A stretch of 59,694 nt of DNA from the NCBI GenBank assembly GCA_944321685.1, contig CALUMH010000018.1, forward strand, positions 1 through 59,694. Reading direction: 5' to 3'. Of the stretch, positions 17,515 to 26,720 are shown in pieces (within the stretch, counting starts at the first letter, position 1; each line of letters opens with the position of its first letter). A program made the translations under genes and the position numbers. Under the pieces are notes generated by a model. The model did not search any database. It saw only the letters and a program-made list of their open reading frames with translations, and was not told where the DNA came from. The DNA is from an uncultured Muribaculaceae bacterium (lineage in GTDB: Bacteria > Bacteroidota > Bacteroidia > Bacteroidales > Muribaculaceae).

Positions 17515-18123
17515 TTATTGTTTTGAATACAATTCCACAATCAGCTGCTCCTTGATGTTTTCAGGGATGTCTTCACGTTGCGGCAGGTGCAGCAATTTGC
17601 CACCTTTCACGTTTTCGTCCCATTCAATCCAAGGATACTTGCTGTGGTTGAAACCGGCAAGGGCATCGGCAATTACTTCGAGCGACTTGCTCTTTTCACG
17701 CACTGCCACTACCTCGCCCGGAGTAACCGAGTAAGACGGAATGTTAACAACCTTGCCATTTACAGTGATGTGGCGGTGCAGCACAAGCTGACGTGCAGCG
17801 GCACGAGTGGGAGCTATGCCAAGGCGGTAAACCACATTGTCGAGACGGGCTTCGAGCAATTGCAAGAGCACCTCGCCTTTCACACCCTTGGTGCGAGAAG
17901 CTTTCTCGAAGAGGTTACGGAACTGGCGTTCAAGTACACCGTAAGTGTATTTGGCTTTTTGCTTCTCACGCAACTGAGTTCCATATTCCGAGAGTTTCCG
18001 TCTCTTGTTCACGCCATGTTGGCCCGGTGGGTAATTCTTCTTTGCAAGAACCTTGTCTTCACCGAAAATGGCTTCGCCGAAACGGCGAGCGATCTTTGTT
18101 TTTGGTCCGGTATATCTAGCCAT
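17515..18123 (-). CDS. rpsD: 30S ribosomal protein S4
   Basis: This 202-residue protein starts [20 protein letters not shown] and contains the S4 RNA-binding motif ([21 protein letters not shown]). It is a primary 16S rRNA binder. The N-terminal zinc-ligand cysteines found in some S4 proteins are absent, so this is the cysteine-free form. A 141-base gap separates it from rpsK, wide for this operon; S4 autoregulation through that leader is possible. Confidence 0.98.
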   Translation of the reverse strand: MARYTGPKTKIARRFGEAIFGEDKVLAKKNYPPGQHGVNKRRKLSEYGTQLREKQKAKYTYGVLERQFRNLFEKASRTKGVKGEVLLQLLEARLDNVVYRLGIAPTRAAARQLVLHRHITVNGKVVNIPSYSVTPGEVVAVREKSKSLEVIADALAGFNHSKYPWIEWDENVKGGKLLHLPQREDIPENIKEQLIVELYSKQ

Positions 18124-18264
18124 TGTTGTTTTTTTGACTTTTAAATAATTTAAACTGACACTTTCAAGTGCAGCCGCGATTACAGAGAGGTTAGCTAAGA
18201 ATGTAATCTATTTCACTATGAAAGCCTCGAAATTGTTGTAATTGTAAAAAACGGGAATTTTTGA
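18124..18264 (-). other. Untranslated gap between rpsK and rpsD
   Basis: This is one of the few wide spacers in the ribosomal block. On the minus strand it carries short self-complementary stretches TTTCATAGTGAAA and CACTTGAAAGTG ahead of the rpsD ATG. S4 is a known autoregulator of its own operon in other bacteria, so a translational operator is plausible, but no known leader type is recognised. Confidence 0.35.
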
Positions 18265-18654
18265 TTAAACCCTACGTCTTTTGGGAGGACGGCAACCATT
18301 GTGTGGCAGCGGAGTAACGTCGATAATCTCGGTTACTTCGATTCCGGCACCATGCACCGTGCGGATAGCAGACTCGCGTCCGTTACCGGGTCCTTTCACA
18401 TAAGCTTTCACCTTGCGCAAGCCCAGGTCGTAAGCAACCTTTGCGCAGTCTTGGGCTGCCATTTGAGCTGCATACGGGGTGTTCTTTTTCGACCCGCGGA
18501 AGCCCATCTTGCCTGCACTCGACCACGAGATGACTTGGCCTTCACTGTTGGTTAGGCACACGATAATGTTGTTGAAAGAGGAGTGTACATGAAGTTGGCC
18601 GGCGGCATCAACTTTAACGTTTCTCTTCTTTGCTGCGACTGTCTTTTTTGCCAT
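18265..18654 (-). CDS. rpsK: 30S ribosomal protein S11
   Basis: This 129-residue protein forms part of the 30S platform near the mRNA exit. It has the family core [28 protein letters not shown] and the C-terminal [15 protein letters not shown]. It starts 9 bases after the rpsM stop. The length is normal. Confidence 0.98.
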   Translation of the reverse strand: MAKKTVAAKKRNVKVDAAGQLHVHSSFNNIIVCLTNSEGQVISWSSAGKMGFRGSKKNTPYAAQMAAQDCAKVAYDLGLRKVKAYVKGPGNGRESAIRTVHGAGIEVTEIIDVTPLPHNGCRPPKRRRV

Positions 18655-18663
18655 AGTTTAATA

Positions 18664-19044
18664 TTATTTAGTAGCTTTCTTCTTGTTAGCAACTGTTTTC
18701 TTCTTACCCTTGCGAGTACGCGCGTTGTTCTTTGTGCTTTGTCCGCGTACCGGCAAGCCAAGGCGGTGACGGATACCACGGTAGCAACCGATGTCCATCA
18801 GACGCTTAATGTTCAATTGGATTTCGCTCCTCAAGTCGCCTTCCACTTTATATTCGCTACCAATGATTTCGCGAATTTTGGCGGCCTGAACGTCAGTCCA
18901 GTCCTTAACTTTAATATCCTTGTCGATTTCGGCCTTGGCAAGAATCTTGTTTGCCGAGCTGCGCCCGATACCGAAGATATAGGTTAAGGCAATTTCACCT
19001 CTCTTGTTTTGGGGCAAGTCCACCCCAACTATTCTTACTGCCAT
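18664..19044 (-). CDS. rpsM: 30S ribosomal protein S13
   Basis: This 126-residue protein of the 30S head contacts tRNA and 50S bridges. It starts [20 protein letters not shown] and contains [11 protein letters not shown] and [15 protein letters not shown], followed by the basic tail [14 protein letters not shown]. The length is normal. It sits between rpmJ and rpsK in the canonical alpha-operon order. Confidence 0.98.
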   Translation of the reverse strand: MAVRIVGVDLPQNKRGEIALTYIFGIGRSSANKILAKAEIDKDIKVKDWTDVQAAKIREIIGSEYKVEGDLRSEIQLNIKRLMDIGCYRGIRHRLGLPVRGQSTKNNARTRKGKKKTVANKKKATK

Positions 19045-19094
19045 ATCTTAACTTATATTGTTTTTGTTGCTTCGTCCAATGACACTGGCGGCCA

Positions 19095-19211
19095 TTATCC
19101 TTGGCGTTGTTTAAACTTAGGGTTCTTTTTACAAATCACATACAAGCGGCCCTTGCGACGAACTATCTTGCAGTCGGCCGAACGTTTCTTTATTGAGGCT
19201 CTTACTTTCAT
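19095..19211 (-). CDS. rpmJ: 50S ribosomal protein L36
   Basis: This 38-codon gene reads [14 protein letters not shown] and continues to [10 protein letters not shown] before TAA. It fits exactly between infA and rpsM. The classic zinc ligands C-x2-C, C and H are only partly kept: the first cysteine is serine (SADC), the second and third remain, and the histidine is phenylalanine. It is therefore a non-zinc type, as in other Bacteroidetes. Confidence 0.95.
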   Translation of the reverse strand: MKVRASIKKRSADCKIVRRKGRLYVICKKNPKFKQRQG

Positions 19212-19228
19212 ATAGCGTTTTCGTTTTT

Positions 19229-19447
19229 TTATTTATATCTAAAAGCAATTCTTCCTTTCGTCAGGTCGTAGGGAGACATTTCCACTTTCACCTTGTCGCC
19301 CGGCAGAATTTTTATGTAGTGCATTCGCATCTTGCCCGATATGTGGGCTGTGATTTCATGCCCGTTTTCCAATTCTACACGGAACATTGCGTTTGACAAT
19401 GCCTCTACGATTACTCCATCTTGTTCGATTGCAGTCTGTTTTGCCAT
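19229..19447 (-). CDS. infA: Translation initiation factor IF-1
   Basis: This 72-residue OB-fold protein starts [20 protein letters not shown] and ends [12 protein letters not shown], the normal length. IF-1 binds the A site of the 30S subunit during initiation and works with IF-2, whose gene is at 45848-48727. It follows map by 9 bases. Confidence 0.98.
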   Translation of the reverse strand: MAKQTAIEQDGVIVEALSNAMFRVELENGHEITAHISGKMRMHYIKILPGDKVKVEMSPYDLTKGRIAFRYK

Positions 19448-19456
19448 ATACTTACT

Positions 19457-20242
19457 TTAAATTGATTTATCACCCAATACTTCCTCGACGAATTGGAACG
19501 ACGACAATATGTCGGCCTTCCCGTCCTTGATTGCCACCGTGTGCTCATAGTGAGCCGAAGGCTTGCGATCCTTGGTTCGGCACGTCCACCCGTCGGCTTC
19601 CATGACGATATTCTTGCTGCCGAGATTAATCATCGGCTCGATGGCTATGCACATACCGTTCTTGATGAGCGGGCCTGTTCCTCGACGGCCGTAATTAGGC
19701 ACGTCGGGGTCTTCGTGCATATCGCGTCCTATACCATGCCCACACAGTTCGCGAACTACGCTGAAACCGCGCTTCTCGCAATACTCCTGTATGGCATGGC
19801 CTATGTCGCCTATACGATTACCGGCAACGGCTTTGCTTATGCCGACATACAAAGACTCTTTAGTGGTCTTAAGCAGCCGCATAACGTCATCCGACACCTC
19901 CCCGACGGGGAATGTGTAACAAGAGTCGCCATTGAAACCGTTTATCACGGCTCCGCAGTCAACCGACACGATGTCGCCCTCGCGCAAGGCATAATTTGAC
20001 GGAAATGCGTGTACCACATTTTCGTTGACCGACACGCAAAGCGTGTAAGGATAACCTGCATAACCCAGGAAACCCGGCACGGCACCTTGCGAGCGGATGA
20101 AATCCTCGGCCACCTGATTAAGCTTCAGGGTGGTCACACCCGGCTCGATATGCTTGGCAACCTCGCCAAGTGTACGGGCGACAACCATATTGGCGGCCCT
20201 CACAAGTTCAATCTCTTCGTCAGTCTTCAGGTAAATCATCAA
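19457..20242 (-). CDS. map: Methionine aminopeptidase, type I
   Basis: This 261-residue protein has the pita-bread metalloprotease fold. The metal ligands are visible as aspartates in VSVDCG and NGDSC, the histidine in CGHGIG, and glutamates in AIEPM and YEHTVA. It removes the initiator methionine from nascent proteins. In many bacteria adk separates secY from map; here map follows secY directly, with an 18-base gap, the order typical of Bacteroidetes. Confidence 0.97.
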   Translation of the reverse strand: MMIYLKTDEEIELVRAANMVVARTLGEVAKHIEPGVTTLKLNQVAEDFIRSQGAVPGFLGYAGYPYTLCVSVNENVVHAFPSNYALREGDIVSVDCGAVINGFNGDSCYTFPVGEVSDDVMRLLKTTKESLYVGISKAVAGNRIGDIGHAIQEYCEKRGFSVVRELCGHGIGRDMHEDPDVPNYGRRGTGPLIKNGMCIAIEPMINLGSKNIVMEADGWTCRTKDRKPSAHYEHTVAIKDGKADILSSFQFVEEVLGDKSI

Positions 20243-20260
20243 TCCTATTCTCCTATAGCT

Positions 20261-21589
20261 TTAAATGCCCGAACGTCCGGCTATCTTGCCCGACTTCATC
20301 AGCCCGTCGTAGTGGTGCATCTTCAAGTGGCTCTCGATTTGTTGCAATGTGTCGAGTACCACACCCACAAGAATGAGCAACGATGTGCCGCCGAAGAACT
20401 GGGCAAAGCTGTGGTTGATGCCGCATACCCCGGCAAATGCCGGCAGAATTGCGACGCAACCAAGGAACAACGATCCCGGGAAAGTAATTCTCGACATGAT
20501 TGAATCAAGATACTCGGCAGTTTTCTTGCCGGGCTTGATACCCGGTATAAAACCGTTGTTGCGCTTCATGTCCTCGGCCATCTGGGTCGGACGGACAGTG
20601 ATTGCAGTGTAAAAGTAAGTAAACGCCACAATCATGACAAAGTAAACGGCATTATACCAAAAACCATTCATATCGGAGAATGCACGGAAGAATCCCGACG
20701 GGTTTTGGTTAGCGCCAAATCCCATGAGCGTAATCGGGATGAACATTATAGCCTGGGCAAAAATGATAGGCATAACACCGGCAGCATTCACTTTCAACGG
20801 GATGTACTGGCGCACACCGCCATATTGCTTGTTACCCACGATGCGTTTTGCATATTGCACAGGCACCCTGCGCGTTCCTTGCACGAGCAATATTGCACCG
20901 GCAATCACGGCAAACAGGATTACTATCTCAACGATGAACATCACAAGACCACCCTCGGCTGTTGTCAAACGGTTGGTAAACTCTTGCACGATGGCACCCG
21001 GGAAACGGGCGATGATACCCACCAAGATTATGAAAGAGATACCGTTGCCGATACCGCGGTCGGTGATTTTCTCGCCAAGCCACATGATAAACATACTGCC
21101 TGCCGCAAGTATGACGGTCAGGTAGGCTGTAGTCCAAAAGCCGAAATGGGCAGCACCGCCGGCCGCATTCACCTGAACTTGCAGGTTAATGAGGTAAGCA
21201 GGCCCTTGCAACAGAAGGATGAGCACCGTGAGATAACGCGTGTACTGGTTGAGCTTCATGCGTCCGCTCTCGCCCTCACGCTGCATCTTCTGGAACGAAG
21301 GCAGCACCATACCGAGCAACTGGATTACAATCGATGCCGTGATATAAGGCATAATGCCGAGCGCAAAGATCGATGCTTGCGAAAACGCGCCACCCGAGAA
21401 CATATCGAGCAGCTGCATCAATCCACCGCTGGCAAAACTGCGCAGGGCATCGATTTCAGAAGGACTGATTCCCGGAAGAACCACGTAACAACCGAACCGG
21501 TACACCAGTACCAAGAGGATTGTTATCGTGATTCGTTTCCGCAAATCGTCGATCTTCCAGATATTCTTTACTGTATCGATGAATTTCAT
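20261..21589 (-). CDS. secY: Protein translocase subunit SecY
   Basis: This 442-residue membrane protein has ten predicted transmembrane segments. It has the plug and pore region GGLMQLLDMFSGGAFSQASI and the cytosolic loop GIGNGISFIILVGI. It is the channel of the Sec translocon in the inner membrane. Its ATG overlaps the rplO stop as ATGA, which indicates translational coupling. Confidence 0.98.
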   Translation of the reverse strand: MKFIDTVKNIWKIDDLRKRITITILLVLVYRFGCYVVLPGISPSEIDALRSFASGGLMQLLDMFSGGAFSQASIFALGIMPYITASIVIQLLGMVLPSFQKMQREGESGRMKLNQYTRYLTVLILLLQGPAYLINLQVQVNAAGGAAHFGFWTTAYLTVILAAGSMFIMWLGEKITDRGIGNGISFIILVGIIARFPGAIVQEFTNRLTTAEGGLVMFIVEIVILFAVIAGAILLVQGTRRVPVQYAKRIVGNKQYGGVRQYIPLKVNAAGVMPIIFAQAIMFIPITLMGFGANQNPSGFFRAFSDMNGFWYNAVYFVMIVAFTYFYTAITVRPTQMAEDMKRNNGFIPGIKPGKKTAEYLDSIMSRITFPGSLFLGCVAILPAFAGVCGINHSFAQFFGGTSLLILVGVVLDTLQQIESHLKMHHYDGLMKSGKIAGRSGI

Positions 21590-22038
21590 TTCTTAACAGT
21601 TTGAATAGTTCCACCGGCGGCAGTGATTGCCTCCTCGGCCTTCTTCGAGAAAGCGTGGGCTTCAACTTCCACCTTAGACTTCAGCTCCCCGTTGCCAAGG
21701 ACTTTTACCAATTGCTTGCCAGTTGCGAGACCAGCTGCAATCATGTCGTCGATGGTGATTTTCTCCAAATTCCTGGCATCAACCAATGCTTGGAGAGCAT
21801 CAAGGTTCACTGCTTTATATTCAACGCGGTTCCTGTTTTTGAAACCAAACTTGGGCACACGGCGTTGCAACGGCATCTGGCCGCCTTCAAAACCAACCTT
21901 TGCAGAATAGCCCGAACGCGACTTTGCACCCTTGTGTCCGCGGGTTGATGTACCACCCTTGCCCGAACCGGCACCGCGACCCAGCCTTTTACCTTTTTTA
22001 TTTGAACCGGCTGCGGGTTGTAAATTGCTTAAATCCAT
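21586..22038 (-). CDS. rplO: 50S ribosomal protein L15
   Basis: This 150-residue protein starts at MDLSNLQPAAGS (ATG at 22038). A longer open frame to 22077 is discarded because family members begin at this motif and the extra part overlaps the spacer after rpmD. It contains the glycine-rich KRLGRGAGSGKGGTSTRGHK and the C-terminal KKAEEAITAAGGTIQ. It overlaps secY by four bases. Confidence 0.97.
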   Translation of the reverse strand: MDLSNLQPAAGSNKKGKRLGRGAGSGKGGTSTRGHKGAKSRSGYSAKVGFEGGQMPLQRRVPKFGFKNRNRVEYKAVNLDALQALVDARNLEKITIDDMIAAGLATGKQLVKVLGNGELKSKVEVEAHAFSKKAEEAITAAGGTIQTVKK

Positions 22039-22066
22039 AGTTCTTGATAAGTTTTTAATGTTTAAC

Positions 22067-22243
22067 TCAATCAACAACTTTCACCAAGTGGTGAACTTTG
22101 TTAATCATTCCCCTTATTGATGGACAATCTTCCTTCTCCACCACTTGATTCATCTTTCTCAACCCGAGCGAGTCAAGAGTCTTCTTTTGAACAGCCGGAC
22201 AATTAATGCGGCTCTTCACTTGCTTTATCTTTATAGTTGCCAT
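22067..22243 (-). CDS. rpmD: 50S ribosomal protein L30
   Basis: This 58-codon gene starts [16 protein letters not shown] and ends HHLVKVVD before TGA. The motif [20 protein letters not shown] is typical of L30. It lies in the canonical position between rpsE and rplO, 12 bases after the rpsE stop. Confidence 0.96.
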   Translation of the reverse strand: MATIKIKQVKSRINCPAVQKKTLDSLGLRKMNQVVEKEDCPSIRGMINKVHHLVKVVD

Positions 22244-22255
22244 TTCTCCTAATCT

Positions 22256-22774
22256 TTATCCTTTAAACACTCGGTCAATCGAAATGCCCCTTTGGCGAGC
22301 TATCGTTTCGGGACTGCGCATTTCATCAAGAGCCTTGAAAGTGGCCTTTACAAGGTTGTGAGGGTTGGACGAACCTTTCGACTTGGCAAGCACGTCGGTT
22401 ATACCCACGCTTTCAAACACGGCACGCATTGCACCACCGGCCTTAACACCGGTACCAGGCGATGCCGGGCGGATGATTACGCGCGAACCGCTGAACTTGG
22501 CTTCTTGTTCATGAGGCACGGTACCCTTGTGGACAGGCACGCGGATAAGGTTCTTCTTGGCAGCTTCAACGCCCTTGGCGATGGCAGCAGTCACTTCGTT
22601 GGCCTTGCCCAAGCCGTATCCTATGACACCATCTTCGTTGCCCACAACCACGATTGCAGCAAAAGTGAACGTGCGTCCGCCTTTTGTAACCTTGGTTACG
22701 CGGTTGATGGCCACAAGGCGATCCTTGAGTTCTATATCGTTAGTCGATTTTACTCTGTTATTCTTCTTTATCAT
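22256..22774 (-). CDS. rpsE: 30S ribosomal protein S5
   Basis: This 172-residue protein combines a double-stranded RNA-binding-like N-terminal domain ([20 protein letters not shown]) with an S5 C-terminal domain ([18 protein letters not shown]). It shapes the mRNA entry and decoding region; changes in S5 elsewhere affect fidelity and spectinomycin response. It lies 5 bases after the rplR stop and has normal length. Confidence 0.98.
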   Translation of the reverse strand: MIKKNNRVKSTNDIELKDRLVAINRVTKVTKGGRTFTFAAIVVVGNEDGVIGYGLGKANEVTAAIAKGVEAAKKNLIRVPVHKGTVPHEQEAKFSGSRVIIRPASPGTGVKAGGAMRAVFESVGITDVLAKSKGSSNPHNLVKATFKALDEMRSPETIARQRGISIDRVFKG

Positions 22775-22779
22775 AATCG

Positions 22780-23121
22780 TTAAAATTTAAGTCCGGCCTT
22801 GCGGGCACCATCAGCCACTGATTTCACTCTCCCGTGATACAGGTAACCATTGCGGTCGAATACCACCGTGGTGATGCCTGCCTCCATTGCCTTCTTTGCT
22901 GCCAACTCGCCCACTTTCTCCGAGATTTCGCACTTGGTGCCTTCGGTCATTCCCTTAGAAGAAGCCGAGGCCAATGTGCGGCCTGTGGTGTCGTCAACAA
23001 ATTGCACATAAATTTGCTTGTTGCTTCTGAATACCGTCATGCGAGGGCGTGCGGCACTGCCGGAAATTTTCCCACGGATGCGGGTTTTGATTTTTTGTCT
23101 TCTCTGTAACTTGTTTACCAT
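22780..23121 (-). CDS. rplR: 50S ribosomal protein L18
   Basis: This 113-residue 5S-rRNA-binding protein starts [20 protein letters not shown]. It contains [16 protein letters not shown] and ends [20 protein letters not shown] with a short tail. It works with L5 in the central protuberance. Canonical spc-operon position, 16 bases after rplF. Confidence 0.98.
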   Translation of the reverse strand: MVNKLQRRQKIKTRIRGKISGSAARPRMTVFRSNKQIYVQFVDDTTGRTLASASSKGMTEGTKCEISEKVGELAAKKAMEAGITTVVFDRNGYLYHGRVKSVADGARKAGLKF

Positions 23122-23137
23122 GATGACGTCAAATTAA

Positions 23138-23692
23138 TTATTTGGCAGATGCCGATTTACCAGATTTACGACGAATAACTTCGCCAACAAACTTAATACC
23201 TTTACCCTTGTAAGGCTCGGGCTTGCGCAACGAACGAATCTTGGCGCATACCTGGCCGAGCAATTGCTTGTCGCTCGACTCAAGGATGATGAGCGGGTTC
23301 TTGTTACGTTCGCTCTTAGCTTCCACCTTGATTTCCTTGGGGAGCTTGATATATATTGCGTGAGAATATCCCAGTGCAAGTTCCAACACCTGGCCGGTGG
23401 CTGAAGCACGGTAACCCACACCTACTAATTCCATTTCCTTCTTGTAGCCTTCGCTCACACCTACCACCATGTTGTGGATCAGGGCACGGTAAAGACCGTG
23501 TTGAGCGCGGTGTATGCGGTCATCGGTGGGGCGTGTCACATGAATTTCGCCGTCTTTCACTTCAACATTGATGTCGCTGTGCACGGCTTGCGACAATTCA
23601 CCCTTGGGGCCTTTTACACTTACTACGTTATCCTTGATTGTTACAGTCACGCCGGCGGGCACTGCAATTGGCAATTTTCCTATTCTTGACAT
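23138..23692 (-). CDS. rplF: 50S ribosomal protein L6
   Basis: This 184-residue protein starts MSRIGKLPIAVPAGVTVTIK. It has two L6 repeats and the signature KPEPYKGKGIKF near the C-terminus. It sits near the factor-binding region of the 50S subunit. Normal length and position, between rpsH and rplR. Confidence 0.98.
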   Translation of the reverse strand: MSRIGKLPIAVPAGVTVTIKDNVVSVKGPKGELSQAVHSDINVEVKDGEIHVTRPTDDRIHRAQHGLYRALIHNMVVGVSEGYKKEMELVGVGYRASATGQVLELALGYSHAIYIKLPKEIKVEAKSERNKNPLIILESSDKQLLGQVCAKIRSLRKPEPYKGKGIKFVGEVIRRKSGKSASAK

Positions 23693-23707
23693 ATCTTGTA
23701 CCCTCCA

Positions 23708-24106
23708 TTAATAAACGTAACACAATACTTCGCCGCCAATCTGCTGTGCAAGGGCCTCCTTGTTGGTCATAATGCCCTTTGAAGTAGAAAGGATGGCTAT
23801 ACCTAAACCGTTCAATACGCGCGGCATATTCTTGTAACCGGTGTACTGGCGCAATCCCGGACGCGAAACGCGCGTCAGGCACTTGATTGCGTTGACCCTG
23901 TCAACCGGGTCGTATTTCAAGGCAATCTTGATTGCCCCCGAAGGAGTACCATCATCTACAAACTTGTAATTCAAGATGTAGCCTTTCTCGAAAAGGATCT
24001 TGGTTATCTCCTTTTTCATTTTTGAAGAAGGGATTTCAACAACCCTGTGCTGGGCCTTGATCGCATTCCTCAGACGTGTTAAATAATCTGCTATTGGATC
24101 AGTCAT
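23708..24106 (-). CDS. rpsH: 30S ribosomal protein S8
   Basis: This 132-residue protein starts at MTDPIADYLTRLRNA (ATG at 24106). The open frame continues to 24175, but the extra part lies in the gap that holds a strong hairpin and does not match S8. The C-terminus KGIMTNKEALAQQIGGEVLCYVY is typical. S8 is a key 16S binder and, in Escherichia coli, the repressor of the spc operon; the hairpin in front of this gene is a candidate target. Confidence 0.97.
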   Translation of the reverse strand: MTDPIADYLTRLRNAIKAQHRVVEIPSSKMKKEITKILFEKGYILNYKFVDDGTPSGAIKIALKYDPVDRVNAIKCLTRVSRPGLRQYTGYKNMPRVLNGLGIAILSTSKGIMTNKEALAQQIGGEVLCYVY

Positions 24107-24137
24107 AAATAATTTGTTTAAATTGATCCGGTAGTTC

Positions 24138-24161
24138 ACGCCCCGCCCACGGGAGGGACGT
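24138..24161 (-). promoter_or_regulatory. GC-rich hairpin in the rpsN-rpsH gap
   Basis: On the minus strand ACGTCCC pairs with GGGGCGT (one G-U pair), with an inner CCC/GGG pairing. It lies in a 123-base gap where neighbouring gaps are usually under 30 bases. It has no T-run, so it is not an obvious terminator. A translational operator for S8 is inference. Confidence 0.45.
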
Positions 24162-24229
24162 TCCTTGCCGAACAATATTTAATACTAAGTTATTTTATAA
24201 GCTTTCTTTCTGTTTTTCCGGGCTGCTTG

Positions 24230-24499
24230 TTACCAGCTTGCCTTCTTTACACCCGGGATAAGGCCTTTGGATGCCATTTCGCGGAACTGGATACGCGAAA
24301 TGCCGAATTGGCGGATATATCCCTTCGGACGGCCGGTAATCTTGCAGCGGTTGTGCAAGCGCACTGCGCTGGCATTGCGAGGTATCAATTGCAAAGCCTC
24401 ATAATTGCCCTCGGCTTTCAATTGAGCCTTCTTGGCAGCATATTTGGCAACCAATTTTGCACGCTTCACCTCACGGGCCTTCATCGATTCTTTTGCCAT
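24230..24499 (-). CDS. rpsN: 30S ribosomal protein S14, zinc-independent form
   Basis: This 89-residue protein starts [20 protein letters not shown] and carries [20 protein letters not shown]. The CxxC pairs of short zinc-type S14 are absent and the length matches the long C-minus form. It is in the 30S head. It follows rplE by 8 bases. Confidence 0.97.
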   Translation of the reverse strand: MAKESMKAREVKRAKLVAKYAAKKAQLKAEGNYEALQLIPRNASAVRLHNRCKITGRPKGYIRQFGISRIQFREMASKGLIPGVKKASW

Positions 24500-24507
24500 A
24501 CTTATTC

Positions 24508-25056
24508 TTATTTAGCGTTTTTAAATGGAAGGCCAAACTCTTTCAACAGAGCGTAACCCTCTTCGTCGGTCGCAGCCGAAGTTACGAACGTGATGTTCAT
24601 ACCCATCAACTTGCTGATCGAGTCGATATTGATTTCAGGGAAGATGATCTGCTCGGTGATACCCACTGTGTAGTTGCCACGGCCGTCGAGCTTGCTTTCG
24701 ATACCCTTGAAGTCGCGGATACGCGGCAAAGCTATGCGCACAAAGCGTTCCATGAACTCATACATACGGTCGCGACGCAAAGTGACACGCACACCGATAG
24801 GCATCTTTTTGCGCACCTTGAAGTTAGAAATATCCTTGCGCGACAAGGTTGCCACAGCTTTTTGGCCGGTGATGGCGGTAAGCTCGTTGATGGCAGTCTC
24901 GATAATCTTCTTGTCGCCGGTAGCTTCACCAAGGCCTTCGTTGATGACAATCTTCAACAGACGGGGCACTTGCATGGTAGAAGTGTAGTTGAACTTCTTC
25001 ATGAGAGCAGGCGCAATTCTCTCGGCATAATCCTTTTTAAGACTTGTTGAACTCAT
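24508..25056 (-). CDS. rplE: 50S ribosomal protein L5
   Basis: This 182-residue protein binds 5S rRNA and contacts P-site tRNA. It has the signature [20 protein letters not shown] and ends FGLPFKNAK. Its ATG overlaps the rplX stop by one base (TAATG), a sign of coupled translation. Confidence 0.98.
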   Translation of the reverse strand: MSSTSLKKDYAERIAPALMKKFNYTSTMQVPRLLKIVINEGLGEATGDKKIIETAINELTAITGQKAVATLSRKDISNFKVRKKMPIGVRVTLRRDRMYEFMERFVRIALPRIRDFKGIESKLDGRGNYTVGITEQIIFPEINIDSISKLMGMNITFVTSAATDEEGYALLKEFGLPFKNAK

Positions 25057-25376
25057 TACTTAATCTCCTCTCCTGACTTTTTAGAATAACGTACCTTCTT
25101 TCCTTCCTCGTTGATGCGATAACCGATGCGAGTGGGCTTTCCGCTCTTGGGGTCGATGAGAGTCAAGTTGGAAACGTGGATGGGGGCTTCCATCTTGATA
25201 ATGCCGCCCTGCGGGTGCTTTGCGCTCGGTTTCACGCTTTTCGACACCATGTTGATGCCTTCAACCACGGCGCGGTTCTTCTTGACGAGCACGCGCAACA
25301 CGCGTCCGGTCTTGCCACGGTCGTTACCGGCATTTACATAAACTGTGTCACCCTTCTTTATAAACAAACTATTCAT
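25056..25376 (-). CDS. rplX: 50S ribosomal protein L24
   Basis: This 106-residue protein has the KOW motif [21 protein letters not shown] near its N-terminus and [20 protein letters not shown] at the end. It starts 50S assembly and lies at the tunnel exit. Normal length; it follows rplN by 25 bases. Confidence 0.98.
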   Translation of the reverse strand: MNSLFIKKGDTVYVNAGNDRGKTGRVLRVLVKKNRAVVEGINMVSKSVKPSAKHPQGGIIKMEAPIHVSNLTLIDPKSGKPTRIGYRINEEGKKVRYSKKSGEEIK

Positions 25377-25401
25377 TGCGTTCTATTATCTTCGTCGTTT
25401 T

Positions 25402-25767
25402 TTATAATACTTCGGGAGCGAGCGAGACAATCTTCATGTTGGTCGCACGCAATTCACGTGCCACCGGGCCGAAGATACGAGTGCCGCGCAACTCGCCGGC
25501 GTTGTTCAACAAAACACAAGCGTTGTCGTCGAAGCGGATATACGACCCGTCGGGACGACGCACTTCCTTCTTAGTTCTTACTATGACAGCTTTCGATACA
25601 GTACCTTTCTTCACGTCCGACGAGGGTATTGCGCTCTTCACTGTAACTACAATCACGTCTCCGAGCGAGGCGTAACGGCGTCCCGTGCCACCCAAAACGC
25701 GGATGCACAAAACTTCCTTTGCGCCACTGTTATCTGCAACTGTTAATCGGCTTTCAGTCTGTATCAT
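25402..25767 (-). CDS. rplN: 50S ribosomal protein L14
   Basis: This 121-residue protein starts [20 protein letters not shown] and contains the signature [27 protein letters not shown] region near residue 75 and [23 protein letters not shown] at the end. It lies on the subunit interface. It follows rpsQ by 2 bases. Confidence 0.98.
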   Translation of the reverse strand: MIQTESRLTVADNSGAKEVLCIRVLGGTGRRYASLGDVIVVTVKSAIPSSDVKKGTVSKAVIVRTKKEVRRPDGSYIRFDDNACVLLNNAGELRGTRIFGPVARELRATNMKIVSLAPEVL

Positions 25768-25769
25768 GA

Positions 25770-26033
25770 TTACTTAACTTTTTCGATTATTTCTACTAAT
25801 CTCCATCTCTTGGTCTTGCTCAGCGGACGAGTTTCCATCAAGCGCACCTTGTCGCCGATGCTGCATTCGTTCTTCTCGTCATGGGCATGGTACTTCTTTG
25901 ACTTGTTGACAAATTTCCCATAAATCGGGTGCTTTTCCTTCCAACTGACAGTTACCGTGATGGTCTTGTCTGCCTTGTTGCTGGTCACAATCCCGACCCG
26001 TTCCTTCCTTAAATTTCTTTTTTTCTCTTCCAT
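25770..26033 (-). CDS. rpsQ: 30S ribosomal protein S17
   Basis: This 87-residue OB-fold protein starts [18 protein letters not shown] and carries [20 protein letters not shown], the S17 signature. It binds the 5' domain of 16S rRNA. It lies 4 bases after rpmC. Confidence 0.98.
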   Translation of the reverse strand: MEEKKRNLRKERVGIVTSNKADKTITVTVSWKEKHPIYGKFVNKSKKYHAHDEKNECSIGDKVRLMETRPLSKTKRWRLVEIIEKVK

Positions 26034-26037
26034 TGTC

Positions 26038-26244
26038 TCACTTAGGATTACTAATCTTTAGCTCGCGGGCGCGCAATTCGGTTTTCACTCTCGCAATCAT
26101 TCGGCGGTCTTGCGTAATCTTGGCAGGACTATCAAGAGGGCTGATAGAATGATTCATCTTCATTTGGAGGTATTCGCGCTCCATCGTCTCCAAGCGTTCC
26201 TTTAGTTCCTTGTCGCTCAGTTCCTTTATTTCTTCCTTCTTCAT
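26038..26244 (-). CDS. rpmC: 50S ribosomal protein L29
   Basis: This 68-residue, mostly helical protein starts [20 protein letters not shown] and ends [18 protein letters not shown]29 lies at the exit tunnel and helps dock trigger factor and SRP. It is placed canonically between rplP and rpsQ. Confidence 0.96.
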   Translation of the reverse strand: MKKEEIKELSDKELKERLETMEREYLQMKMNHSISPLDSPAKITQDRRMIARVKTELRARELKISNPK

Positions 26245-26261
26245 AATCTACTTTCCTTGAA

Positions 26262-26693
26262 TTACACGTTTTGGCTTGGGTCATAATCACGACGTACCAC
26301 AAACTTGGTGGTAACCGGCAACTTTTGTGCGGCAAGGCGCAATGCTTCCTTGGCCACGTCGTAGCTCACGCCGTCAACTTCGATGAGTATGCGACCCGGG
26401 GTCACCGGTGCCACAAACCCTTCGGGAGCACCTTTACCTTTACCCATACGCACATCGGCAGGCTTCTTGGTAATAGGCTTGTCAGGGAATATCCTGATCC
26501 AAATCTGACCTTCACGCTGCATATAACGAGTAACGGCCACACGGGCAGCCTCGATTTGGCGAGCGGTGATCCACTTCGTCTGAAGTGTCTTTATTCCGAA
26601 CGACCCGTGGGCAAGCTCGTATCCGCGGTGCGCGAAGCCCTTGCTCACCCCCTTTTGGGGTCTCCTATATTTTACTTTCTTAGGCTGTAACAT
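26262..26693 (-). CDS. rplP: 50S ribosomal protein L16
   Basis: This 143-residue protein starts [20 protein letters not shown], with the conserved [20 protein letters not shown] and [10 protein letters not shown] regions. It contacts A-site tRNA and aids late 50S assembly. Normal length and position after rpsC. Confidence 0.98.
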   Translation of the reverse strand: MLQPKKVKYRRPQKGVSKGFAHRGYELAHGSFGIKTLQTKWITARQIEAARVAVTRYMQREGQIWIRIFPDKPITKKPADVRMGKGKGAPEGFVAPVTPGRILIEVDGVSYDVAKEALRLAAQKLPVTTKFVVRRDYDPSQNV

Positions 26694-26720
26694 TGTCTCT
26701 TAAACGATTTCAATTGGCGA

